A DNA stretch of 64,000 nucleotides, taken from the NCBI RefSeq assembly GCF_036588685.1, contig NC_086375.1, positions 63,755,314 through 63,819,313 of the forward strand, read 5' to 3'. Source of the stretch: Mytilus trossulus (lineage: Eukaryota > Mollusca > Bivalvia > Mytilida > Mytilidae). The notes beneath the pieces were generated by a model. It ran no database searches, was not told the DNA's origin, and worked only from the letters and a program-made list of their open reading frames with translations. Position 1 is the stretch's first letter. Every line of letters starts with the position of its first letter. Shown here piece after piece: positions 47,366 through 58,008 of the stretch. A program made the translations under genes and the position numbers.

Positions 47366-49984
47366 CTTGAATTACTAGTATACAGCAACACCATCACGAA
47401 TGTGGTAAATCAAAATGTTGCAGGTATGGTAATCCAGTTTGTTAATTACAGGAAATAATAGTTAATCACAAATTCTGGTGGTTTTTGATATCATGTGTTT
47501 CTTACCTAACACCTTGCATATGATTTCCCGTAATTAATTAAAATGTGAATCGTTTATATAAAGGATATGAAGTCATGTAATTAATCTTTTCAGGATTTGA
47601 CATCGCACATTATAACTTGTATTTAAGAAGGAAAACCCCATCAGCAATCCACTTGTTGTCAAAACATTATCTTTTATGACCGTATAAAGCAAGGTAGGTA
47701 AGTTAATGTTAGCGTTTAAAATTACGATATTTTGTATTATACTGGGTTCAATTGTTAAGGTTTCTTAGGACTTACACTTTCCTAAAATATTCGTATGACA
47801 TTTCGTCTTCAATTTAGTTTTAAGGCTTAGGTGTATTCTAATATTTTTCGTAATGTTAGGACACACTAAATCATTATTTGAGAGGGACAGAGGACATTCA
47901 TTTAATTATCTCCTTTTTACAATCATATCGACAAATCTTTTGTTTTGTTTCGCGTATCCTTTTCATGTGATAACGCGTTTTTTTAATGACTTTATCTGGT
48001 ATTTATTAGTAATAAGACTGTTATTCGTGTCAACTGAAATTTATAAGATATGTATATGCTATCAAAATGTATTCAAATAAGAAATGGTCGTATAATGCGT
48101 ACATGCATGGTATGATACCTGTCTATTGCCCAATTTATGTCATTATTCAACATTAAATGTTTAATTTTAATGTAATTAAGAGTTGTTACCACTAATTGTC
48201 GTAAAAACAGCATACATGAAAATTTAAAACGCTGCATATTTGCACATGTCTACATGCAAAATTATTTCTTAAATGTTTAAACCAGGAAGCTTCGATATCT
48301 TTAATAACATGAGACTTTTCCGAATTGCATAAAACTGCAATAAAATAACTTCAAATACCAATTATTAATAATGAATAATCTACTTAAATTTAATGTTTGC
48401 GTCTTCTGATTTGCTGAAAGTTTTTTTGTCTATCAACTCATAGACTTACTTTTGTCATGTGACCATGACTTCATCAACGTTTTTTCATAATCTACTTCTA
48501 CTTCTATTAAAAATGTTAGAACAACCGCTTTATGATAAGAATAATTATGTCTTAGAGAGTTACCGTGCTCTTATCATGATCCGGGATTCCTAGTATTCGT
48601 ATTATCATCTGTTTTATTGGTTATACATTTGCATTTAGTTATGCCGAAACAATTTAATGTAAATGTATTTGTGGAAATAAGTATTGAATACTGGCAAATT
48701 AAGTCACGCAGTGAATTAGGTGGACAGTTTACTTTGGCTTCATGTCGGGACCCGCCTTTATATGTTTAGTTTAACTGGTTCCCGATCGCAATATTCTGTA
48801 TGTTACACATATACCATTGAGACTAGTTGAACTTGTGTAAAAATATCTTGCTCTCTTTTTTTTCCGTTGTGTGTGGGTTTTTTTTTGGGGGGGGGGGGTC
48901 GATTTTCGCTATTTGTTATCTAAAATAATTATTAAAACAAGCTGCGAATGTTTTATCACGGGTATGTCTTCCCAAATTAATAGTAAATTGTTCATTTTAT
49001 TGCACCTCCAGTAATAATGGAGTTACGTTGTTATCATTATGTCCAGTTTTCGTTTTGAATAGAGGAATATACAAAAAATATAACAGTACATACACTTTGG
49101 CATAACACTGATGTGTCCGAATTATACTGCCAATCAACCCAACACGAACAATCACGAATCAGGATAACAAACTACAGTCTGCATACTTCTTTTAGAGTAA
49201 ATAAACAGTCCTACTGATTGATTTGGTCTGGAAAACGATAGACGAAGTGACACAAAACACCAGATTTTCTATTTGTTATTAGAAAGACCTATTCTATACA
49301 CACGGCTGGTAATCTACACACGCAGAACATTTGGTTCTGAAATGAAAACCGTGAGAGGACCTTCCGGTTGTGCTTGAGTGGAGTAATTATCACTGCTTCA
49401 AAAGTTATGTACATTTCTAAATCGGGATTTTCTTATTCAACTGATCAAAGTATTGAAAATCGGAGAATGCTATGCTGTGGTGAATACTTTAACGAAGAGA
49501 TACATTATCATTTATGGTTGTACATGGAGTTGAACTCCTACAATATTAGTTGCCCCACGAGAAATTGCATCAAAAAGTGACATTTAAATTATGAAATGGT
49601 TATATAAACAGATCTACAAGCTCAAATTTAGTTTTTTTTTCGGTCAATGGGTATGAAAGTCGTTATGGGCGGCGTGTATGTTGTCCGGTGTTGATAGACG
49701 TCTTAATAAATCTAAAAAAACTACATTTTTCATTATGTTATGCGTGAGGGGAAATATATAAAAATTTAAAAGCAGAAAGACAAAAAATGGTTCAATTTTT
49801 TGATTCCGAAAGTCCTTGACAAGGGATCAATTTGAAACCGGAGTTAAAGTAAAAACGTCTAGATTTACAAGTAGTGAGGACAGGAAAACAACCAGGATAT
49901 GTCTTGTAGTCCTCACAACGCCTGGACCCTTATATCTATCTTCATTATCGTAGTATTTGAACAAAGTTATAAAATGAAAATGGC
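47366..49984. other. Intergenic DNA without supported features
   Basis: No gene or RNA was recognised. A homopolymer run (T followed by 13 G) at about 48879-48898 is the only striking local feature. Confidence 0.45.
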
Positions 49985-50195
49985 AAGACATACTGACGAC
50001 GTTTAAATCCCTTCTTTTCTACTTTTTACTTTTGTAATTTCGGGGCCTTTTATTGATGACTTAGCTGGCTATGTGGTTTGGGCTTTTCTCATTTTTGAAG
50101 GTAGTTCGGTGACCTAAAGTTGTTAATTTCTGTGTCAATTAGTGTTATTGATCTCTTATTGAGTGAGAGTCGTCTCATTTGCAGTCACGTTACAT
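49985..50195 (+). repeat. Dispersed repeat family H, copy 1
   Basis: 'TTTTGTAATTTCGGGGCCTT', 'GGGCTTTTCTCATTTTTGAA', 'GGTAGTTCGGTGACCTAAAG' and 'GAGAGTCGTCTCATTTGCAG' follow one another. The middle of this family is the target of the LTR insertion at 60328-60713. Confidence 0.65.
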
Positions 50196-51149
50196 CTTCT
50201 TATTTGTATTGTAAGTACTATACAAATTTAGTTGTGGTTGAGTTGTCTATTTTCCTTGACAAGTCTCATACTTTATCCCTTGAAAAGTTCGAATTATTGG
50301 ACCAACTGATGAATGACTGCATACTCACATTTTTACAGCCCGTAAGCACCCTGTTTTTACATTTTTTTCTGTCAAAACTAAATATCAAACAAAATATTAA
50401 AATATTTAGTCCCCCCCCTACCTCCCTTGATTTGGGAATACCTGTGCGAACAAAATATGAAACAAAAAAGACAGAGAGTACCTTTGATTTCTTAAAATGG
50501 TTATATGTTTATGATGACTCTGATTTTCTGACTTATAGAAATAAACTGGGATAAGATTTAACAGACTCAGCCAACAACGACTCTCCTTCGAATTCTTTAT
50601 TTGGTTTTTTTCACCACGGAAGAAAATGCCCCAAGATGGCCTTTTCAATTACGTGAAAAAAACAAGTAAAGGTCAAATTTGTTTACATGTTTAAGGAAAT
50701 TTACCTTTAAATGAGTGTCACTTATTTGTCAGATTAACATACATTGTCGCTTATGTTTATAAGGCCAAGGACAACATTGACGTGTATTTTGCAACAAAAC
50801 GCGGATATGTTTTAGCAAAACAATGCAATAAAAATACTTGATATTTTAAAAAGAATCAAATTTTTTTTTTAAAATAAGATGCACTATTAAAGTTTCATGT
50901 TCGCTTGAAAAAAAGCGAAAATATTACTTTTTTGTTATTACGTTTTTGTTTGACTCGGACCGTTTTCACTTTTTGAGAGGATATATAAGCCATATACAAT
51001 TTGGAAGTTTTTTTCTTCAAAATTGTATATTTTTTCCTCTATACACATTAGCCATTTATATATTTAGACATCATTTTATTTTACCAATCATGCCAGACAA
51101 GGTACATATAAACATCGTGTATATGGATAAATGACATTAATGCTACTAA
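50196..51149. other. Intergenic DNA without supported features
   Basis: A 144-codon open frame (50120-50554, plus strand) begins inside repeat family H and shows no known motif, so it is not called. The rest is AT-rich with homopolymer runs. Confidence 0.4.
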
Positions 51150-52237
51150 AGCCCTGGTCACAACGTACCCACGACACATCTATGCAACCCCACGACATGA
51201 AATCTGGTCAAATCGTGGGTTATCTGTGATCGTCGTACGACAGTCGCACGATATTTTGAGCATCGTGAAGCTGCAGTGTGTCGTGGATCGAAAATTGGAC
51301 ATGCACCTTTTTTGCTCAACAATTTTTTGTCGTGTCACTGTCTTGTGTCTGTCGTGATAGTGTCTTACCACTGTCGTGCGATAAACACATTGTCGTGGGT
51401 ACCACCATAAACCATTTGATAAAAACAATCGTACGACTGTCGCAATACACTCGTGATACAGTCGGACGATTGTCTCACAAATACCAAATTTCGTACGATG
51501 ATCGCACAACATTGATTGCCTGCCATGCTACAGTGCTACGTTTGTCGTGCAACATATATTCGTTTTATTGAGAAGAATACAATTCGACAGGAATGAATGT
51601 TTGGAAAAACATATCGTCTACTATTTCACCAGGACAATTAAGCTTGGCCCTGTTGAATAGGCGCCTTGCCGGACTTCAACAAGAGCAAAACATGGTCCTG
51701 TTAGCGTTTATTCGAGCCCGTGAACAGTAGGAACCAGGGAAAGTTTAGGTTAACAATTATCATATAAACTAATACGAAAAACGTCGTTTACTTGGACCAA
51801 ACATATAATGACACTGAACAATTCTGAAAGCAAATAGCAAATGACTCGCAAAAAGTCAGGCCTTCTTTATATATAATAGTTGTTCGAAGTAAAACACGCG
51901 AGTGACCGTCTTCTGTTGTGCGACAGTCTTATGACAGTCGTACGACAATGGCACGACACTGACATGACAGTAACACGCGCATCCCATGACACGAAAACAG
52001 AAAAAAATAGCCCGAACAAGTCACGACTGTCGTACGACTGTCACACGGCCCACTTGCGACAAACCCACGACAGTACAATTACAGTTTTTTTTTCTGTTGG
52101 GTTCCCATCATAGAACCATCGTGGACGTGTCGTAGCTGATGTGAACAAATATTTTTTTGACATTTTGCACAACAGTGCCACAACATCTTTATAGATCTTC
52201 CACGACAAACAATCATACGATCTGTTGTGACCGGGGT
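51150..52237. mobile_element. 1.09-kb Harbinger-like non-autonomous transposon
   Basis: The ends 'AGCCCTGGTCACAAC' and 'GTTGTGACCGGGGT' are inverted with small differences. TAA flanks both sides (51147-51149 and 52238-52240), a 3-bp TWA duplication typical of PIF/Harbinger elements. The interior is dense in variants of the palindrome 'GTCGTACGAC' (for example near 51233, 51430, 51926 and 52031) and of 'CACGACA'/'TGTCGTG'. No transposase is encoded; open frames on both strands arise from the palindromic repeats. Confidence 0.8.
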
Positions 52238-52309
52238 TAATTGTAGATATTGAAAAATATCTTAAGCCTGGTATTCAGTCCGTTGTGGCATATTTGTTAT
52301 ACAGATGAT

Positions 52310-52460
52310 ATCAGATAATTTATGTTCCTTATGTCGTAACTACAATCCTGTCTCTTTTTCACGAATGTGACATACCGAATTATACGTTTTTCCTTTATTT
52401 GTGACATTTTTATCTATTGTGTCTGTTTGTTTAGTTCACGCATCATTTATATCAATATTA
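52310..52460 (+). repeat. Dispersed repeat family B, fragment
   Basis: 'ACTACAATCCTGTCTCTTTT', 'CACGAATGTGACATACCGAA' and 'TTATACG' match the upstream part of family B at 45170-45300. Confidence 0.5.
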
Positions 52461-52469
52461 TTAAATTTG

Positions 52470-52685
52470 ATGCAACTGTCGTACAAGTGAGAGGTTTAGC
52501 GCTATAAAACCAGGTTGAATCCTTAATTTTCTACATTTTAAAAAGTCGGTACCAATTTTAGGAATATGACAGTTGTTGTCCATTCGTTTGATGTGTTTTA
52601 TCCTTTGATTTTGCCATTTGATTAGGACTTTCCGTTTTGATTTTTCCTCGGAGTTCAGTATTTTTGTGATTTTACTTTTATCAAT
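52470..52685 (-). repeat. Dispersed repeat family A, copy 3 (inverted)
   Basis: This is the reverse complement of the copies at 540-720 and 7686-7885: 'GTGAGAGGTTTAGCGCTATA', 'TTTTCTACATTTTAAAAAG', 'GGACTTTCCGTTTTGATTTT' and 'CGGAGTTCAGTATTTTTGTG'. Confidence 0.8.
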
Positions 52686-53227
52686 TTACCACTAAATGTG
52701 ATGTCCTTTTTCGAATACAGGGGTAAATGGTCATTATACTTTAAAAAAAAACTCCCCAGTTGACCTCTCATATCAAGTTCATCGAATTGGAACTTCTCAT
52801 TCTTCGTATTTGTCCCTCTATTACGATCTTAACTTTTTGATCAAGGTTAATACTAGTACATGAAACGATCATTGAACGAAGCAATTTTTATTTATTTTTT
52901 TAAATCTGAAAGATAAAAATTTGAAAACTAATTGTCTTTTCAATAGGCTCAGCACCAACATCTTAATCAAAACAATGATTTATGATTTTATCATTAGACT
53001 GAAAGATGGTTTTTCCAATTATCCTTGTCTTATTCCTAAACTCTTATAACCTTTGGCCGAATGTTATCAAGTTAAGGAAAGTGTTTAGGATTGGACAGAA
53101 TAACAAAAAAAAGCAAGCAAATAATTACAATGGTAGTTCCTTATTATTTATGAACTATAAAATGTGTTGTATATGTTAATATCCATATAATTACACATTA
53201 ATCCTTTCAGGTAAGACCATCTTCGTG

Positions 53228-54200
53228 TCACGAATTTACATTTATTATATTTAATAATTGGCGTTTATCCGTACGAAATTTTGCATCGATCATATTATTT
53301 TTAGAGGGAGGGATTGATATGATTTTGAAGTTGAGATTATTGTTTTTCATTCCAGTGCGAATGTTCCTCTTCAGTAGTAAATATGAATAGAGAAGTTTTA
53401 TCCGGAGCACCCATATATGCATAAATGTACGGAAGCGTTCTCGGGACATAGTAAAAATAAGATTTAAACAGTTTTACAATTTATATTCAGATTTAAAAAA
53501 AAAATATCATGATACTAGTTTATGGATAAGCATAGTTTAAGTTGAAAGGAACATCCAAATATTCAGAACGACTTACTAGCTTTGTCTTTATATATAAGAC
53601 CGTTGAATAAAAGTACGACGTAATAAAGGTGTGTCGGGGCTTCAATGTCCAGACTTGAACTTGAACCAAGTCTGATATAAAAGGAGCGCAATTGGCGTCC
53701 ATATATGAATACCTACAACCTGTCGATGAATATTGTTGCCGAAACTTACATAAAAATTATCAAGGAAAGACTTACAGCTTCGATCATCTATCACACCTCC
53801 TGTAAACATATCTAGTTCATTTACCTTTTACATTAGAGAAAAGGGCTTTTAAATGAATTGCATTCAGATTTACCAAACGAACATTTGATTAAATAGGAAA
53901 ACTTTTGTTTGATAAAATTGTGTGGAAGTTCAGTGTAAAGAGCTGAAAAGTCAAAACTGTCAACAGAATCATAAGGACCATTAAAGATACGTCATCTTTC
54001 TTAAACATCCAGAAAAAAAAAATTGAACCCCATAAATAGTTAACGCCACTTTTTTCATACGTTATATTACATAAGTTAATAAAGTTCTTTTCTTTGTTAT
54101 TAGTTAAGGAACTAAGAAAAAGCTGTGATATATTTTTAGTAAAACAATTATTCTTTACCAGAGACCAAGATGAAACGAAATTTTATAGTTTGTTTTGTGT
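53228..54200 (-). pseudogene. Decayed second copy of the Penelope-like reverse transcriptase
   Basis: Minus strand, in several frames: 'TIKFRFI' near 54190, 'NFINLCNITYEKSGVNYLWG' near 54080, 'FNGPYDSVDSFDF' then 'SALYTELPHNF' at about 53988-53911, 'HRQVVGIH' then 'MDANCAPFISDL' at about 53730-53665, and a weak 'KFRTDKRQ' near 53275. These align in order with the element at 32646-34332 (for example 'FNGPYNSVDSYDFSTLYTTL' and 'MGTNCAPLIADL'). Multiple stops and frameshifts make it a relic. Confidence 0.8.
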
Positions 54201-54869
54201 TGTTTATGTAACAAATACATAAAAGGGACCTTCCAATGTTTAGAATAGATTTTAAGCTGTGATGTTGTTAATATGCTATGCTTGTTTACAATATGTGTAA
54301 CGCATCGATCTTAATAAGAAGTATTAAGTATTTCACTATATTGGTGGGTGCTTTGCTTCAGCGGATACAAAAGCAAACCACCTTGCGAGTACTTGACTTT
54401 ATTTTTTTGAAATGGGCATAGTATGTACTTTTTTATTTATTTAAAATTATTATCAAAATGTGATATGTGAATATTCACAACATTTATACATCTATTTATA
54501 AATGTTGAGTGAAATGTTACTGTACTCTCAGAGATCATTTGTTTAAAACCTAAGCTTTAAATATTATTTGTTTATGTAATATGTTTTACGTAGTTCACTT
54601 CATATTTTTATGAATGTAAATAATGTTTATTTCTTTTATGTAAGATGTTTTATCTGTTTAAATTGTTTCAATTTTTAACTCTGAAAATGATATATGAATA
54701 TTTTTACTTATCTGTATACTAGTATATTCATTGCATATGCTGTTAGGTATCCCGTCCGCAAGTGTCCCCGTTGTATTTTTTCTAAATGAATATATACATA
54801 TATATTTAAATAAGAATCATTATATACTTTATCATACTTTTCGCGTTTACACAAATGTCTTACTAATTC
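54201..54869. other. Intergenic DNA without supported features
   Basis: AT-rich sequence between the Penelope-like relic and the split family C copy; nothing recognisable. Confidence 0.4.
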
Positions 54870-56475
54870 GTTCTTTCAAAACTTTGACCTTTTGACTTTT
54901 TTGATTCGAATCTTTTGTTGACGACAAGCGCGTCTGTACGGGGCGCCGAATGGGACTCTTGTGGTTTTGTACAAAATTCAATTCTGTCATAACAAAATCA
55001 TTTTTGTCTTACAAAACTATGTGCTACAGACTTGTTTTGTGAGAACTTCAATTTTGTGATGACAAAATTCATTTGTGTAGACAAAATTCATTTTTGTCAT
55101 GACAAAATTCATTTTTGTAGACAAAATTCATATTTGTCATGACAAAAGTCAATTTTGTCTTAAAGGTATGCAAATATAAACATATTTGCATACAAAATTG
55201 ACTTTTGTTACCTGATATGGAAATTAAATCACAAAAGTCAATTGTGTACCGTAAGATTCAATTTTGTGAGACAAAATTGACTTTTGTGAAACAAAATTAA
55301 TTTTTGTGAGACAAAATTGACTTTTGTGAGACAAAATTGACTTTTGTGAGACAAAATTGACTTTTGGAAGACAAAATTGACTTTTGTGAGACAAAATTCA
55401 ATTTTGTCATTTTTGTTGTGACAAAAGTCAATTTTGTCATTTTGTTGAGACAAAAGTCAATTTTGTAAATTTTGTTGAGACAAAAGTCAATTTTGTTAAT
55501 TTTGTTGAGACAAAAGTCAATTTTGTCAATTTTGTCAATTTTGTTGAGACAAAAGTCAATTTTGTGACGACAAAATTCATTTTTGTGATGACAAAATTCA
55601 ATTTTGTAACAACAAAATTGACTTTTATGAGACAAAATTGACTTTCGTGAGACAAAATTGACTTTCGTGAGACAAAATTGACTTTCGTGAGACAAAAATC
55701 AATTTTGTTGAGACAAAATTCAATTTTGTTAATTTTGTTGAGACAAAATTCAATTTTGTTAATTTTGTTAAGACAAAATTCAATTTTGTTAATTTTGTTG
55801 AGACAAAATTCAATTTTGTCAATTTTGTTGAGACAAAATTCAATTTTGTTAATTTTGTTGAGACAAAATTCAATTTTGTTAATTTTGTTGAGACAAAATT
55901 CAATTTTGTCAATTTTGTTGAGACAAAATTCAATTTTGTCAATATGTTGAGACAAAAGTCAATTTTGTCAATTTTGTCTCACAAAAGTCAATTTTGTGTA
56001 ACAAAAGTCAATTTTGTGTAACAAAAGTCAATTTTGTGTAACAAAAGTCAATTTTGTGTAACAAAAGTCAATTTTGTGTAACAAAAGTGATTTTTGTGTA
56101 ACAAAAGTCAATTTTGTGTAACAAAAGTCGATTTTGTATGCAAATTAGTTCACAGAAACCAAATTAAACTAATTTGAATACAAAATTGACTTTTGTCGCT
56201 CAATTTTCAAATTAGGTAACAAAAGTCAAGTCTGTGTAACAAAAATGAATTTTGTCATGACAAAAGTGACTTTTGTCCGCTGATAGATAATTTTGTATGA
56301 CAAAATTTCAAATTTGTAGTATGATACAAATTTTGTTAAACTGAACTCATTTTTGTTGAACAAAAGTCACTTTTGTCCGTACAAAATTGAATTTTGAGTA
56401 CAAAACCACAAGAGTCCCATTCGGCGCCCCGTAGTCTGGCGTAAACAATTTTACATGTTGGTATCTATGACGAGT
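54870..56475 (+). repeat. Dispersed repeat family C, copy 5, split by the satellite-filled element
   Basis: The left piece 54870-54936 reads 'CGAATCTTTTGTTGACGACA' then 'AGCGCGTCTG'. The right piece from 56434 resumes 'GTCTGGCGTAAACAA'. Removing 54937-56433 and one copy of GTCTG restores the family C order seen at 5950-6065 ('GCGTCTGGCGTACAAAAT'). Confidence 0.75.
54937..56433. mobile_element. 1497-bp inverted-repeat element filled with self-complementary tandem repeats
   Basis: The termini are 'TACGGGGCGCCGAATGGGAC' and 'GTCCCATTCGGCGCCCCGTA', perfectly inverted. The inversion runs on through 'TCTTGTGGTTTTGTAC' to about 36 bp. The 5-bp direct duplication GTCTG flanks it (54932-54936 and 56434-56438). 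The interior is arrays of ACAAAA/TTTTGT words: a 20-bp unit ('TGAGACAAAATTGACTTTTG') near 55290-55400, a 30-bp unit built on 'TTGAGACAAAATTCAATTTT' at about 55700-55950, and a 20-bp unit ('TGTAACAAAAGTCAATTTTG') near 55985-56130. Long stop-free frames on both strands are by-products of the repeat. No transposase was seen. Confidence 0.92.
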
Positions 56476-56560
56476 TAATGTCACTCCTAAAATGCCACTG
56501 TGTAAAATGCATAGAACCCTGTGACAAGCCAATGTTTTATTTACTCATTTAATTATATTT

Positions 56561-56572
56561 CAGACTACAACC
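56561..56572 (+). promoter_or_regulatory. Probable 3' splice acceptor before the glycine-rich CDS
   Basis: 'TTATATTTCAG' followed by 'ACTACAACC' precedes the ATG at 56573. The pyrimidine-rich end and AG fit an acceptor, which implies a non-coding first exon upstream. Confidence 0.5.
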
Positions 56573-57622
56573 ATGTTATCAAATTGTCGATACATCTTTT
56601 TCGTCCTTGTTTGTGTATCCAAAATGTCGGACAGTCAAGTTTATTACGATGGTAAAAGCGGAAGACCTGGAAGACCAGGAAGACCTGGGCGCCCAGGTAG
56701 AGGCGGGGGAGAACGAGGAGGAGGACGAGGGGGAGGAAGAGGAGGTGGGGGCGGTGGAGGAGGAGGAGGAGGAGGAGGTGGCGGTGGTGGCGGACTTGAT
56801 GGAGAACCGGGAAGACCAGGTGGATACAGTTGGAGCTATTCTGACGGTGGAAATGGTGGTGGAGGAGGAGGTTGGTATGATGGAGGAGGCAGAGGAGGAA
56901 ACGGTGGGGGTGGTGGGTGGTTTGGCGGCGGAGGTGGAGATGGAGGACTCGGAGGAAGGAACGGAGGTGGAGGCGGTTGGTACAGCGGCGGTGGAGGCAC
57001 AGGAGGAAGAGGTGGTGATGGAGGTTGGTATCATGGCGGGGGAGGAGGCAATGGAGGATCCGGTGGTGGTTGGTATGAAGGCGGAGCAGGAAGAGGTGGG
57101 GGTGGGGGTTTGGATGGAATGCCAGGTGAACCAGGTGGAGATTATTACTATGATACGTACGGTCCAGATACATATTGGTATGATTATGATTATGGTGGTC
57201 CATTAGGATCATCTGGGAAACCTGGCAGACCTGGTAAGCCTGGTAATCCATCAGGATCTGGTAACCCTGGTAAACCTGGTAGACCTGGGAAACCTGGTGG
57301 ATCTTCAAGAAGTAGACGCAATAAAAAGAGGAAATCTAGTATTACCAGTTTCAAGTTAAAATCTGGAACTGGAGCTGGAGGCGGAAGCGCTCACGGCGAT
57401 GGACAAGCGTTTGCAATGGTTGATGGAAAAGTCATTGGAACACGAAATGGTGATGGAGTGTTTTTACTAGAATCTAGTGGTAATTCTGGTAACCCAGGGA
57501 ATCCTGGTGCACCTGCAGGAGGTCCGCCAAACCGAGGTGCTTCCGGTGGAAAAGCAAAGGAAAATAGTCTACGAAAATCATCTGGCCAACAAGTTTCTAC
57601 ACGTCGTGGAAAGGCTGTTTAA
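56573..57622 (+). CDS. Secreted glycine-rich protein with collagen-like blocks
   Basis: 349 residues. A hydrophobic N-terminus ('IFFVLVCV', 8-15) suggests a signal peptide, so an extracellular-matrix role is inferred. The order is: collagen-like 'GRPGRPGRPGRPG' (about 30-42); Gly/Arg and poly-Gly (43-74); 'LDGEPGRPGG' (75-84); a block with five GGW(Y/F)xGG motifs (Trp at about 101, 116, 136, 152, 167); 'LDGMPGEPGG' (180-189); a Tyr/Asp-rich patch 'YYYDTYGPDTYWYDYDY' (191-207); 'GKPGRPGKPGNP' type triplets (215-242); a basic cluster 'RSRRNKKRK' (246-254); a low-complexity tail with 'GNPGNPGAP' and a basic end. A splice acceptor ('ATATTTCAG') lies just before the ATG, so an untranslated 5' exon is likely upstream, beyond or before the satellite-filled element. 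No homologue is named; a shell-matrix or byssal protein is the leading idea. Confidence 0.85.
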   Translation: MLSNCRYIFFVLVCVSKMSDSQVYYDGKSGRPGRPGRPGRPGRGGGERGGGRGGGRGGGGGGGGGGGGGGGGGGLDGEPGRPGGYSWSYSDGGNGGGGGGWYDGGGRGGNGGGGGWFGGGGGDGGLGGRNGGGGGWYSGGGGTGGRGGDGGWYHGGGGGNGGSGGGWYEGGAGRGGGGGLDGMPGEPGGDYYYDTYGPDTYWYDYDYGGPLGSSGKPGRPGKPGNPSGSGNPGKPGRPGKPGGSSRSRRNKKRKSSITSFKLKSGTGAGGGSAHGDGQAFAMVDGKVIGTRNGDGVFLLESSGNSGNPGNPGAPAGGPPNRGASGGKAKENSLRKSSGQQVSTRRGKAV

Positions 57623-57924
57623 ATTCCTTAGAAGATATATGATCTCAAGAATATGGAAACCTTTTTGTAGGTAACATTTTGATATATAACTGCACATGAA
57701 ATGTCAATTCGATGTGGGTTTTACTCATTGCCTAAAAAAGTTATGAATATGGTCGTAAAGAGTATTAAAAACTATGTACTAGTATTTCGCTTAAAATCTT
57801 ATTACCGAAATTTAATTATTTTAATATCAAGTGTTTTAGATTACCACAATTATTGTAAAACCCGCTGTATCGGTAAAGTTTAGAATTAACACTGTGAAGA
57901 GCATTTGAAACTCATATATACCCT

Positions 57925-58008
57925 GACCCTAAATTGGTTTACTTTTGAAAATTGTGACTTGGATGGAGAGTTGTCTCATTGGCATACATACCACATCTTC
58001 CTATATCT
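57925..58008 (+). repeat. Solo 3' end of the Penelope-like family
   Basis: 'GGTTTACTTTTGAAAATTGT', 'GGATGGAGAGTTGTCTCATT' and 'CCACATCTTCCTATATCT' match the final 80 bp of the element ending at 35347. It lies about 300 bp after the glycine-rich gene and could be in its 3' untranslated region. Confidence 0.75.

Noticed and set aside
48879..48898. Run of T followed by 13 G
   Set aside because: A homopolymer artefact or simple microsatellite; a lone G tract does not make a quadruplex motif with four separate runs.
50120..50554. 144-codon plus-strand open frame
   Set aside because: It starts inside dispersed repeat family H and continues through AT-rich sequence without recognisable domains.
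55238..55955. Long open frames on both strands with FCLNKI or FVSTKLTKLN peptide repeats
   Set aside because: They are produced by 20- and 30-bp tandem units free of stops in several frames inside the inverted-repeat element; there is no start context, splice support or non-repetitive sequence.
56565..57308. Long open frames antisense and out of frame to the glycine-rich gene
   Set aside because: The skewed GGN/CCN composition of the true frame removes stops from the other frames. The plus-strand frame at 56573 has the signal peptide, the collagen-like triplets and a sensible stop.
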